A stretch of 64,000 nucleotides of DNA, from NCBI GenBank assembly GCA_024397995.1, contig CP073746.1:930001-994000 (forward strand), in the 5' to 3' direction. Positions 1-7,866 of the stretch are shown one piece after another. Source of the DNA: a bacterium SCSIO 12827. Its GTDB lineage: Bacteria; Pseudomonadota; Alphaproteobacteria; Rhodospirillales; Casp-alpha2. Each line of letters opens with the position of its first letter. Position 1 is the stretch's first letter. Below the pieces are notes generated by a model that did not search any database, was not told where the DNA came from, and saw only the letters and a program-made list of their open reading frames with translations. Position numbers and translations under genes: made by a program.

Positions 1-1
1 T

Positions 2-2110
2 GCCGTCGAGGTGTCGGCGGAGACCCTGCCGGGCCGGCCCATCTGCGGTGGCGCCGTCGGCAACCAGATCCAGCCCGCCTGCGATCGCCAACCGGCGAAA
101 TTTATCAGCAAGGCCCGCCGTGATTGCCCCCGGGGCTCGTTCTTCGATATCGGCACCTGGGCGTGCTTCCAATGCCCGCCGGGATATCAGCGCACGGCCA
201 ACAGCGTGACCGAATGGGATGCCTGTTCCAAGGACGTGCCCGACCAGACCGCGCGGGCCAAGTACGAAAGCCGTGCGTCCTGCCCGCCTGGCGCCTTCGT
301 CGATCCGCGCAACGGTGGCGAATGCTGGTCCTGTCCGTCGGGTTACGGCCGCACCCTGGCGGCGGTTGATGCCTGGGACGCCTGCGGCGCCGTGTTGAAG
401 GATGCCAAGGCGGCAACCTTCCGCGGCAAGGCCTGCAAGAACGGATGGTATGATCCGCGTAAGGGCGGCGAATGTTGGTCCTGCCCGCGGGGCTTCATCC
501 GCACGGCGGCGGCGGTCGATCAGCACAACGCCTGCCTGCGCGAGGTCGACCTGCAGCCCGCCAAGCGCACCGCCGCGCTGACCTGCGAGGCCGGCGACCA
601 TTTCGATCTGATCGACGGCGGCACCTGCTGGCGCTGCCCAACGAACTACGTACGCACGGTGATGGGCGTGAAGACCCGTGAAGCCTGCGAGAACCTGAGC
701 CTTCAATGGGACGTGCCCAATCGCAACCTGCCCGGCCTGTTCCGTCTGAAAGGGGCGGAGGCGCTTGCCATCGAGATCATCCGAGATCGTGATCAGCTGA
801 ACCTGATGATCGCCCAAGGCGCCAAGGATTTGAGCAAGAACCCGGATGTCTGGGTCAAGGAGGCCTGGGAGACCATGGCCAAGGATCCGGCGCAAAGCGG
901 GTTTCTGTCCACGGCGATCCTGATGAAGGCGGTCAATGCGTTGGAAAAACCGGCGGCGAAGCGGTCATCGGCCGAACGCGACCTGATCCAGGAGATCGAG
1001 ACGGGCATCCGCGAAAACCGCATCTTCCTGGCCGATCAGGCGCGGCAGATGTACGAGAACTGGATTCACATGCGGCAACTGACCCTGGCGGCCAACGCCA
1101 AACGTGGCGGCATGAGTTCCGTTGCCGCGCGTATCGGCTCACCGTCGGATTTCCATACGATGATCTCTAAAACCGTACGCGGTGCCGCCGCGCCGCTCGC
1201 CAATCTGGGGATCGGCATCGTCGCCATGAGCAATGCAACGCGGCATATCCCCACCTTCAAGGTGTTTGCGCCGCATGGCGGCAAGCTGATCAAGCAAGTC
1301 CTGTATACGGGCGAGAAGGTGGCAAAAGTGGTGATCAAGAAAGGGGTCACCACGGCCGGCAGCAGTGCCGCCAACATTGCGGCGGCGGCGGCGGGGCCGA
1401 TGGCGATCCTGACCGCGACCATGATCACCCTTCAGATGGGGATCGAGGAAATCGCCGAAAGCGAAAAGATGCGCATCACCATCGCCGACAACCTGCGTCT
1501 GGCGGCCCAGCAGGTGCGTCTGGAAGAATTCATCCAGCAGAAAGACGGCTTCGAACAGGTCATGCACCATTGGGGCATTATCACCTCGGCACCGTCCAAG
1601 CCGTCTCCGGCGTTCTTCGCGGCGGTGAAGGGCAGTGCCGGACCGAGCCAAGTGTCGGGTCCCGGGCAGATCAATATCACGACCAACCAGGTAACGATCC
1701 CAAAGCCGGGCAGCAGCAGCGTGACCATCCAGCATGGAACGTTCAAGTTGGCGTTGAATGCGAAGCCGAGCCTGTGTCTGGGGTCGTCAGACGGTAAATC
1801 GTTGAAGCTTGTAGGATGCGCGGACCGGGCCGCCGTGATGTGGAACCAAAATGGTGATGTGCTGCAGGCGCCCGGTGGAAAATGTATGGACATCGCAGGA
1901 GAAAGCACCCGGGCGGGCGCCCAGATCATCCTGTGGAACTGCCATGGCAAGGCCAACCAAAAATGGCAGTTTTCGTCGCGGGACGAGCTTGTCTCGGGCC
2001 TGGCCGGGCAATGCGCCGACGTGCCCGGCGGTCGCCTAGTGCCGGGCAACGGGTTGCAGACCTGGGAATGCAATCGCTCGGCCGCACAGAAATGGAAGAA
2101 ACTGCCCTAG
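2..2110 (+). CDS. Cys-rich repeat protein with C-terminal ricin-type lectin domain (5' end outside window)
   Basis: The frame is open to the left window edge, so the true start is probably upstream; a GTG at 11 is possible but has no visible signal peptide after it. Counting from that GTG, four Cys-rich repeats of about 51-residue period occupy residues 39-72, 91-125, 142-174 and 192-226, each built as C-x-x-G...G-x-C-W-x-C-P-x-G-[YF]-x-R-T...A-C. A long helical middle part follows, with weakly hydrophobic Ala/Gly-rich stretches near 385-410 and 445-475. The last ~115 residues form a ricin-B-like beta-trefoil: CLGS, CMDIAG, QIILWNC, NQKWQF, LQTWEC and QKWKKL are its Cys and QxW-type motifs. 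This suggests a secreted, carbohydrate-binding, disulfide-rich protein. The family and target are unknown to me. Domain assignment of the lectin part is fairly sure; the role is not. Confidence 0.75.
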   Translation, partial: AVEVSAETLPGRPICGGAVGNQIQPACDRQPAKFISKARRDCPRGSFFDIGTWACFQCPPGYQRTANSVTEWDACSKDVPDQTARAKYESRASCPPGAFVDPRNGGECWSCPSGYGRTLAAVDAWDACGAVLKDAKAATFRGKACKNGWYDPRKGGECWSCPRGFIRTAAAVDQHNACLREVDLQPAKRTAALTCEAGDHFDLIDGGTCWRCPTNYVRTVMGVKTREACENLSLQWDVPNRNLPGLFRLKGAEALAIEIIRDRDQLNLMIAQGAKDLSKNPDVWVKEAWETMAKDPAQSGFLSTAILMKAVNALEKPAAKRSSAERDLIQEIETGIRENRIFLADQARQMYENWIHMRQLTLAANAKRGGMSSVAARIGSPSDFHTMISKTVRGAAAPLANLGIGIVAMSNATRHIPTFKVFAPHGGKLIKQVLYTGEKVAKVVIKKGVTTAGSSAANIAAAAAGPMAILTATMITLQMGIEEIAESEKMRITIADNLRLAAQQVRLEEFIQQKDGFEQVMHHWGIITSAPSKPSPAFFAAVKGSAGPSQVSGPGQINITTNQVTIPKPGSSSVTIQHGTFKLALNAKPSLCLGSSDGKSLKLVGCADRAAVMWNQNGDVLQAPGGKCMDIAGESTRAGAQIILWNCHGKANQKWQFSSRDELVSGLAGQCADVPGGRLVPGNGLQTWECNRSAAQKWKKLP

Positions 2111-2117
2111 TGGCGGG

Positions 2118-2150
2118 AGCCGGATGCCCGTTCAGGCATCCGGCTTCTTC
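2118..2150. terminator. Rho-independent terminator after the lectin-like gene
   Basis: An 11-bp perfect stem (AGCCGGATGCC at 2118-2128 with GGCATCCGGCT at 2135-2145, 6-nt loop) is followed by TTCTTCC on the plus strand. It lies 8 nt after the plus-strand stop and overlaps the last codons of the convergent minus-strand gene, so it may serve both. Confidence 0.75.
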
Positions 2151-2476
2151 CCCTGAGTCACCAGATAATAGCCGCTGCCCGCGAAATGGGGCAGGGGGCT
2201 GAGCTTGGCCAGCAGACCCTTGCGTCGGAGATCGAGCAATAGACGGCCGATGGGCTGGAACAGGGTTTCCCCCGTGTCCGGCCCGGCCGGGTCCAACCGC
2301 ACGATGACCGAACGTGCCGCGCGGAACCGCGACCGTTCGATCATACGTTTCACGGATTCCGTGGCATGGGCAAGGTCGAGCCCGCAGAGGTCGAGCTCGT
2401 ACTCTGCCGTGTCGTCGTACCCGACCAGGCGTTTCAGGTCGACGTCGTCCAATTCGGGCAGGTCATCATCGGCCAC
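2132..2476 (-). CDS. small protein with degenerate Smr-like domain
   Basis: A 114-residue protein from a GTG start 15 nt after the HAD dehalogenase stop, so probably co-transcribed with it. From residue 27 the pattern LDLCGLDLAHA...VKRMIERSR...SVIVRLDPAG...HFAGSGYYLV follows the order of an Smr (MutS2 C-terminal) domain: DLHG, an amphipathic helix, a hydrophobic strand and a closing Gly-rich strand. The His of DLHG is Cys here and the HGxG loop is LDPAG, so nuclease activity is unlikely. The Smr relationship is my inference from pattern only. No confident function. Confidence 0.6.
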   Translation of the reverse strand: MADDDLPELDDVDLKRLVGYDDTAEYELDLCGLDLAHATESVKRMIERSRFRAARSVIVRLDPAGPDTGETLFQPIGRLLLDLRRKGLLAKLSPLPHFAGSGYYLVTQGKKPDA

Positions 2477-2491
2477 GCTTGGGTTTCCTCG

Positions 2492-3223
2492 TCAGCAGCC
2501 CAGGGCGATGGCCAGATCTTCGACGCTGTCGACGATCACGTCATAGTCGCTGGTCGCTTCGAAGTCCTTGACCTGATCGACGCCGTATTCCGTTGGCCGG
2601 TTGATATAGGCCGTGCGCAGGCCTTCCTTGCGCGCCGCCTCCAGGTCGTCGTTATGGGCGGCCCCCATCATCACTTCTTCCGGTTTGACGCCCAGCAGGC
2701 GCACGGCGTTGCGATAGACCTCGGGGTCGCGCTTGTAGGCCATGTGCATGTCCGACGAATAGATGAAGTCCCAGGGCAGGCCCGCATGTTTGGCCATGTT
2801 GGCCAGCAGCATCAATGACCCGTTGGACAGCGGCGCGATCAGGAACTTGGTTTTCAGGCGCAGCAGACCGGGGATGCTGTCGGGCCAGGGCGACAGGCGG
2901 TGCCAGAACATGTTGAGATCGGCCTTTTCGTCCTCCGTGAAACGGTCGGCGATGCCGAATTCGACCAGGATCTCGTCCAGGCGTTCGCGGTGGATGACGT
3001 CCAACGGCGTCCAGGCACGCTGACCTGAAATCACCCGATGCAAGCCCGGCCGATAGCCGGCCCGCCAGGCCCGGGCGAAGGCTTCCCAGTCGACGCCCTC
3101 GATGCCCTTTTTCTTGGCCAGGGCTTCGCCCATGCGGGTGACCGACCCGCGCCAATCGGTGATCGTCCCGAAGGTGTCGAACACGACGGCCTTCACGTTG
3201 TTGAAATCTTTCTGGTCCGCCAT
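2492..3223 (-). CDS. haloacid dehalogenase type II (HAD superfamily)
   Basis: 243 residues, the usual size for L-2-haloacid dehalogenases. The start at 3223 is chosen because GGAGG sits 7 nt upstream; an in-frame upstream extension to 3316 is unlikely. Motif I is VFDTFGTITDW (nucleophile Asp in VVFDTFG), motif II LSNGS, motif III Lys in YKRDPEVY, and the C-terminal acidic motif GAAHNDDLEAA. The family hydrolyses 2-haloalkanoates to 2-hydroxyacids through an aspartyl-ester intermediate in the cytoplasm, but many members have other phosphatase or dehalogenase substrates, so the substrate is not certain. A small Smr-like gene follows in the same direction. Confidence 0.85.
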   Translation of the reverse strand: MADQKDFNNVKAVVFDTFGTITDWRGSVTRMGEALAKKKGIEGVDWEAFARAWRAGYRPGLHRVISGQRAWTPLDVIHRERLDEILVEFGIADRFTEDEKADLNMFWHRLSPWPDSIPGLLRLKTKFLIAPLSNGSLMLLANMAKHAGLPWDFIYSSDMHMAYKRDPEVYRNAVRLLGVKPEEVMMGAAHNDDLEAARKEGLRTAYINRPTEYGVDQVKDFEATSDYDVIVDSVEDLAIALGC

Positions 3224-3378
3224 GCTGCGACCTCCGTCTTGGTATGCCCACCCCGGCAATTCACATAGCGGGTTCTGGGACGGGATGCCAGCGTCGCTGT
3301 CGGGTGGTGCGGTCACGCAGATGTGCGGGCTGTTGCCTGCGGGAATCGCTTTACGCCGTTCCTACGGCGGTGTTTCAT

Positions 3379-4233
3379 ATGTTCATGGGCACACGTGGAT
3401 GGGCGGCGTGCGTGGCGGCAATGCTGACGATGGCGGCGCCGGGCGAGGCCAAAGAGGCCAAGGACGTCGACCTTGAACTGGTGCTGGCCGTGGACGTTTC
3501 GGGCAGCATCGATGATGACGAAGCGCGTTTGCAGCGCGAAGGTTTCGCCACGGCCATCACCAACCCGCATATCATGCGTGCCATCCGTTCGGGCCCCTTG
3601 GGCCGGGTCGCCGTGATGTATGTGGAATGGTCGGGACTGGACCGCCACCACATTGTCGCCGACTGGACCGTGATCGCCAATGAAAGCGACGCCCGCGACT
3701 TCGCCGAAACCATATCCGACGGGTCGCCGTTCCGCGGGCAGTGGACCTCGATCTCAAACGTCATCGACCAGAGCATGAAGTATCTGGAGAACAGCCCTTA
3801 CCGGGGCGCGCGCCGGGTCATCGACATTTCCGGCGACGGCGAAAACAACAACGGCGATCCCATCATGGGGGCCCGCGACCGCGCCATCGCCGCCGGTGTG
3901 ACCATCAACGGTCTGCCCATCATCAACGGGCGCACCGGCCCCAACGGCATGGCGCCCCCGGAAGACCTGGACGGTTATTACCGGGATTGCGTGATCGGCG
4001 GGCCGGGGGCGTTCCTGGTGGTCGCCCGCGGGTTTTCCGACTTCGCCCGCGCCATCCGGCGCAAGCTGTTTCTGGAACTGTCGGGCTGGCAGCCCGCCCC
4101 CCGGCGCGTGCGGGCAGCGCTGCGGCCGAAGGTTGACTGCCTGACCGGAGAGAAACGCACGCTCCGCGAATTGCAGGAACTGAATGACATCCAGAAGGAC
4201 CGATACAAGGGCGGGCCCTCGAAGGCGCATTGA
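3379..4233 (+). CDS. DUF1194 von Willebrand factor A-like secreted protein, copy 1
   Basis: 284 residues from the ATG at 3379 (a second ATG at 3385 is equally possible; no strong Shine-Dalgarno). An N-terminal signal peptide ends near APGEA. The VWA fold is marked by the MIDAS motif LAVDVSGSID (DxSxS), then VIDISGDGENNNGD (second metal-loop Asp), GVTINGLPI and the family-typical CVIGGPGAF near the C-terminus. The protein matches DUF1194 over its length. It is probably a periplasmic metal-dependent binding protein; no partner is known. It is followed 15 nt later by a paralogue, pointing to a tandem duplication. Confidence 0.88.
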   Translation: MFMGTRGWAACVAAMLTMAAPGEAKEAKDVDLELVLAVDVSGSIDDDEARLQREGFATAITNPHIMRAIRSGPLGRVAVMYVEWSGLDRHHIVADWTVIANESDARDFAETISDGSPFRGQWTSISNVIDQSMKYLENSPYRGARRVIDISGDGENNNGDPIMGARDRAIAAGVTINGLPIINGRTGPNGMAPPEDLDGYYRDCVIGGPGAFLVVARGFSDFARAIRRKLFLELSGWQPAPRRVRAALRPKVDCLTGEKRTLRELQELNDIQKDRYKGGPSKAH

Positions 4234-4248
4234 GGTAGGATAACGGCC

Positions 4249-5055
4249 ATGTGGATTATGCGTCTGTTTCCGATGGTCTTGGCGGCGCTCGTGGCAGGGA
4301 TGCCCGGCGCGGCCCGCGCCCTTGACGTCGACCTGGAACTGGTGCTGGCCGTGGATGTTTCCGGCAGCATCGAAAAAGACGAAGCCGAACTGCAGCGTGA
4401 GGGCTTCGTGCAGGCATTCCGCAACGAGGCCGTGATCCGCGCCGTCACCAGCGGCGAACACAAGCGCATCGCCGTCACCTACATTGAGTGGGCGGGCGTC
4501 AGCCATCAACGCATGGGCATTGACTGGCGCATCATCGACAGCGCCAAGGCGGCACATAACTTTGCCGCTGAGTTGTCCAATCTGCCCTTCGCCTCGGCAC
4601 TTTGGACCTCCATATCAGGGGCCATTGATTTCGGCATGGAGCGCCTTAGCGCCAGCCCCTATCGATCCAAGCGCCGGGTCATCGACATTTCCGGCGACGG
4701 CGCCAACAACCATGGCGAGGCGGTTCTGCCGGCCCGCGACCGCGCGGTGCGCCAGGGCGTGACCATCAACGGCCTACCCATCGTCAACGGCCGGCCCAGC
4801 CCCTTCGGCATGCCGCAGTTGCCTAATCTGGATTGGTATTTCGAGGACTGCGTGATCGGCGGGCCGGGTGCCTTCATCGTCGTCGCCGACGGTTTTGCCG
4901 ACTTCGGCCGTGCCATCAAGCGCAAATTGATTCGCGAGATCGCGGACCTGGGCGGGCCGAAGACGACGCGGGGCCTGTACCACCCGGCACGCCTCGACGC
5001 GCGCCCGCCCTGCGACGCAGGCGAACAACTGCTTCTGGAAATGGACGATACTTAG
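4249..5055 (+). CDS. DUF1194 von Willebrand factor A-like secreted protein, copy 2
   Basis: 268 residues with a signal peptide (MRLFPMVLAALVAGM core, cleavage near AARA). The same landmarks as its neighbour are present: LELVLAVDVSGSIEKDEA, VIDISGDGANNHGE, GVTINGLPIVNGR and DCVIGGPGAF. The two proteins share most of the VWA core but differ at both ends. Its TAG stop (5053-5055) overlaps the TAA stop of the convergent PhzF gene (5052-5054), so there is no room for a terminator between them. Confidence 0.88.
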   Translation: MWIMRLFPMVLAALVAGMPGAARALDVDLELVLAVDVSGSIEKDEAELQREGFVQAFRNEAVIRAVTSGEHKRIAVTYIEWAGVSHQRMGIDWRIIDSAKAAHNFAAELSNLPFASALWTSISGAIDFGMERLSASPYRSKRRVIDISGDGANNHGEAVLPARDRAVRQGVTINGLPIVNGRPSPFGMPQLPNLDWYFEDCVIGGPGAFIVVADGFADFGRAIKRKLIREIADLGGPKTTRGLYHPARLDARPPCDAGEQLLLEMDDT

Positions 5056-5945
5056 ACTTCGATCTCGCCGCGCATCACCGCCGCGCAGGCACCGCCGACG
5101 CGGATCGCCGTGACCGTGCCGCCGGCGACATCGGCCGCGGTTTCGATCAGCGACGGGCGGCCCATCTCGACCCCCTGGATGATCCGGTAATCATAACTGC
5201 CGTCGCCCGTCGTCAGCGTGCCGAGCAAACCCGTCAAGGCCGCCGCCGCCGCACCTGTGGCAGGATCTTCGGCAATGCCCAGGCCTGGTGCGAACATGCG
5301 CGCATGGAAGGTCCCGGGGGCATTGGGGGCGGGAACGTAGACAAAGATATGGCCGCCCATGGCGGGATGCCGGGCCATGACGTCGGCGTTGCCCCGGGCC
5401 CGGCCCAGAGCGTCGACTCCGTTCAGCCGGGCGATGGGAAAAGTCATGCCGGCGGACCCAAGCAGCGGCGGATGGGCCGAGGTATCGATATCGGCGGGGT
5501 CCAGGTTCACGCAGGCGGCGAAATCCGCGGGTGAGAATTCATCCGTGTGGGAAAACCCCTGGGGCGCCGTCAAGCGTGCCCCCACCGGTCCGTCCGGTCC
5601 CGTTCGGATGTCGACAAGGACCAGACCGGCCGCTTCCTCGAACCGCAGGATTGATCTCAGGGGCTTGCCGAACAGGCGGCCCTCGCGGGCCAGCACGAAG
5701 GCTGTGCCGACGTTGGGGTGCCCGGCGAAGGGCAGTTCACGGCCCGGGGTGAAAATACGCACGCGGGCCGTGTTGGCCGGATCCGCGGGCGGCAGCACGA
5801 AGGTGGTTTCCGACAGGTTGAATTCGCGGGCGACGGCCTGCATCGTGTCGTCGGAAAGGCCCTCGGCGTCCAGCACCACGGCCAGCGGATTGCCACCGAA
5901 GGCGCGGTCGGTGAACACATCGACGGTGGCGAAGCGGCGTTTCAT
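5052..5945 (-). CDS. PhzF family isomerase/epimerase-like protein
   Basis: 297 residues starting at [11 protein letters not shown]; the frame is open further upstream, but the family begins exactly here. The N-terminal half carries [11 protein letters not shown] and the active-site segment [11 protein letters not shown], whose Glu is the general acid/base of PhzF. The second half repeats the fold and contains [17 protein letters not shown], the Gly/Ala-rich substrate loop. PhzF proteins are diaminopimelate-epimerase-fold enzymes; the family spans phenazine biosynthesis and many uncharacterised isomerases. No phenazine genes are nearby, so a housekeeping isomerase of unknown substrate is more likely. 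Confidence 0.88.
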   Translation of the reverse strand: MKRRFATVDVFTDRAFGGNPLAVVLDAEGLSDDTMQAVAREFNLSETTFVLPPADPANTARVRIFTPGRELPFAGHPNVGTAFVLAREGRLFGKPLRSILRFEEAAGLVLVDIRTGPDGPVGARLTAPQGFSHTDEFSPADFAACVNLDPADIDTSAHPPLLGSAGMTFPIARLNGVDALGRARGNADVMARHPAMGGHIFVYVPAPNAPGTFHARMFAPGLGIAEDPATGAAAAALTGLLGTLTTGDGSYDYRIIQGVEMGRPSLIETAADVAGGTVTAIRVGGACAAVMRGEIEV

Positions 5946-5982
5946 CACGGGGCCTGCATACAACTGACGGGCGACTTGAAAA

Positions 5983-5996
5983 TTGACCAAGGTCAA
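5983..5996. promoter_or_regulatory. candidate CRP/FNR-family operator
   Basis: TTGACCAAGGTCAA is a perfect inverted repeat (TTGACC/GGTCAA) in the divergent spacer between the PhzF gene and the PAS/chemoreceptor pair. TTGAC-N4-GTCAA has the spacing and half-site of FNR/Dnr-type regulators (TTGAT-N4-ATCAA), 85 bp upstream of the PAS gene start. Assignment is by pattern only. Confidence 0.35.
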
Positions 5997-6080
5997 CATC
6001 CGGTCAAGAAACACATTGTATGGGTACAGGGAAAAACCCCCGTATTTGTATAGGCTAGAGCCATTACCAAGAGGAGCCAA

Positions 6081-6605
6081 ATGACAAAAACATCATATGT
6101 AACCGGCAAGGAGGCCTTCTTCGGAGACGACGAGATCATCGTGTCGAAGACGGACCTTAAGGGGCACATCACCTATGCCAACGATGTGTTCCTGAAAATC
6201 GCCGGCTATACCGAGGCCGAGGTGCTTGGCCAGCCGCACAACCTTATCCGTCATCCCGACATGCCGCGCTGCGTCTACAAACTGCTTTGGGATACGATTT
6301 CATCAGGGGCGGAAATCTTCGCCTACGTGAAGAACCGCTGCAAGAACGGTGACCACTATTGGGTGTTGGCCCATGTCACGCCGTCGTTCGACGCGAATAA
6401 GGCCATCGTCGGCTACCACTCGAACCGCCGCGTGCCCGACCGCCAGGCGTTGGAGCGCGTGATCATCCCGCTGTACCGGGACTTGAAGAAAAGGGAAGAC
6501 GCCTTCGAGAACCGCAAGGACGGTATGAACGCCGCCTTCGATGACATCACCGCCCTGCTGCAGGGCAAAGGCGTCGCCTACGACGAATTCATCGCCACGA
6601 TTTAA
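6081..6605 (+). CDS. PAS-domain sensor protein, Aer-like
   Basis: 174 residues, with AGGAG at 6071-6075 before the ATG. A single PAS domain fills residues about 20-120: [32 protein letters not shown] and [13 protein letters not shown] are the signature of Aer-type redox PAS domains that usually bind FAD. No membrane segment or output domain is present. The C-terminal 50 residues are charged and helical. A soluble chemoreceptor gene starts 94 nt downstream, so this protein probably supplies its sensory input. FAD binding is inferred from family resemblance. Confidence 0.87.
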   Translation: MTKTSYVTGKEAFFGDDEIIVSKTDLKGHITYANDVFLKIAGYTEAEVLGQPHNLIRHPDMPRCVYKLLWDTISSGAEIFAYVKNRCKNGDHYWVLAHVTPSFDANKAIVGYHSNRRVPDRQALERVIIPLYRDLKKREDAFENRKDGMNAAFDDITALLQGKGVAYDEFIATI

Positions 6606-6699
6606 GTTTTCCCAATCTCTTTTTGCACAACCGCGCGACGCAGTACCGCGCACGCCCGTGCCTTTGGCCCGGCATACCAAGCCGAAGGAACGTCAGTCC

Positions 6700-7860
6700 G
6701 TGTTTATGTTCACCAACCACAAGAAGTCGAAAATCGCCGAGGCTTTGAGGGTCTGCAACGCCGTCGCCGACGGTGATTTCGAAGCCCGCATCATCGGGAT
6801 TAACGACCGTGACGGCGAGATCGCCGAACTTTGCCATGCCATCAACCGTTTGATCGACCGCACCGACGCCTATGTGCGTGAATCCACCGCCAGCCTGGAA
6901 TATGTCAGCCAGAACAAATACTTCCGGCGCATTCAGGAACGCGGCATGGTGGGTGCCTTCCGCACGGCGTCCCGGGCCATCAACACGGCCACGCAGTCGA
7001 TGCAGGACCGCATCAATGCCTTCCGCGAGGTGACCAGCGATTTCGAAACCCGCATGGGCGGCGTGACCGAGGCTGTGTCCGCCGCCGCGACAGAACTCGA
7101 ATCCTCCGCCGGCGCTATGAGCGCCACGGCTTCGGCGACCAGCGAGCAGGCGGCGACCGCCGCCAGCGCCGCCGACCAGGCGACCGCCAATGCGCAGACC
7201 GTTGCCTCGGCGGCGGAAGAACTATCGAGCTCGATCTCTGAAATCGGCCGCCAGGTCACGCATTCCACGTCGATTTCCCAATCGGCCGTGGCCCATGCCC
7301 GCGAGGCCGACACCCGCATCGAAAACCTGTCTCAAGGGTCGGAACGCATCGGGGAGGTGTTGAAGCTGATCGCCGATATCGCGGACCAGACCAATCTTCT
7401 GGCGCTTAATGCGACCATCGAGGCCGCCCGCGCCGGCGAGGCCGGTAAGGGGTTCGCCGTGGTCGCGTCCGAGGTCAAGAACCTGGCCAATCAGACGGCC
7501 AAGGCCACCGATGACATTGCGGTTCAGGTCGAGAACATCCAAACGGTGACCGCGGAGACGGTGACGTCGATCGCGGAGATCAGCGCGACCATCGACCGGA
7601 TGGAAGAGGCTGCCGCCAATATTTCCGCCGCCGTCGAGGAACAGGATGCGGCGACGCGCGATATCGCGGTCAATGTAGAACAGGCCGCCGCCGGCACGGC
7701 GGAAGTCACCCGTAACGTTTCATTGGTGACCGAAGGAGCGCAGGAAACCGGTTCCGCCGCCCAGCAGGTGCTGGCCGCATCGGGCGAACTGGCGCGGCAG
7801 TCGACCGTCCTGGAAAGCGAAGTTCGGGGCTTCCTGGATCGCTTGCGCGCGGTTCTTTAA
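6700..7860 (+). CDS. soluble methyl-accepting chemotaxis protein
   Basis: 386 residues from a GTG at 6700, which has AAGGA 10 nt upstream; the ATG at 6706 has no well-placed ribosome site. No transmembrane segment is visible. Residues ~5-60 look like a HAMP-type linker ([26 protein letters not shown]), then comes the coiled-coil signalling domain with the hairpin tip [20 protein letters not shown]. The protein would sit in cytoplasmic receptor arrays and signal through CheW/CheA. With the PAS protein just upstream, it looks like a split energy- or redox-taxis receptor. It ends 6 nt before the convergent gcvP stop. Confidence 0.9.
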   Translation: MFMFTNHKKSKIAEALRVCNAVADGDFEARIIGINDRDGEIAELCHAINRLIDRTDAYVRESTASLEYVSQNKYFRRIQERGMVGAFRTASRAINTATQSMQDRINAFREVTSDFETRMGGVTEAVSAAATELESSAGAMSATASATSEQAATAASAADQATANAQTVASAAEELSSSISEIGRQVTHSTSISQSAVAHAREADTRIENLSQGSERIGEVLKLIADIADQTNLLALNATIEAARAGEAGKGFAVVASEVKNLANQTAKATDDIAVQVENIQTVTAETVTSIAEISATIDRMEEAAANISAAVEEQDAATRDIAVNVEQAAAGTAEVTRNVSLVTEGAQETGSAAQQVLAASGELARQSTVLESEVRGFLDRLRAVL

Positions 7861-7866
7861 CAGCGG

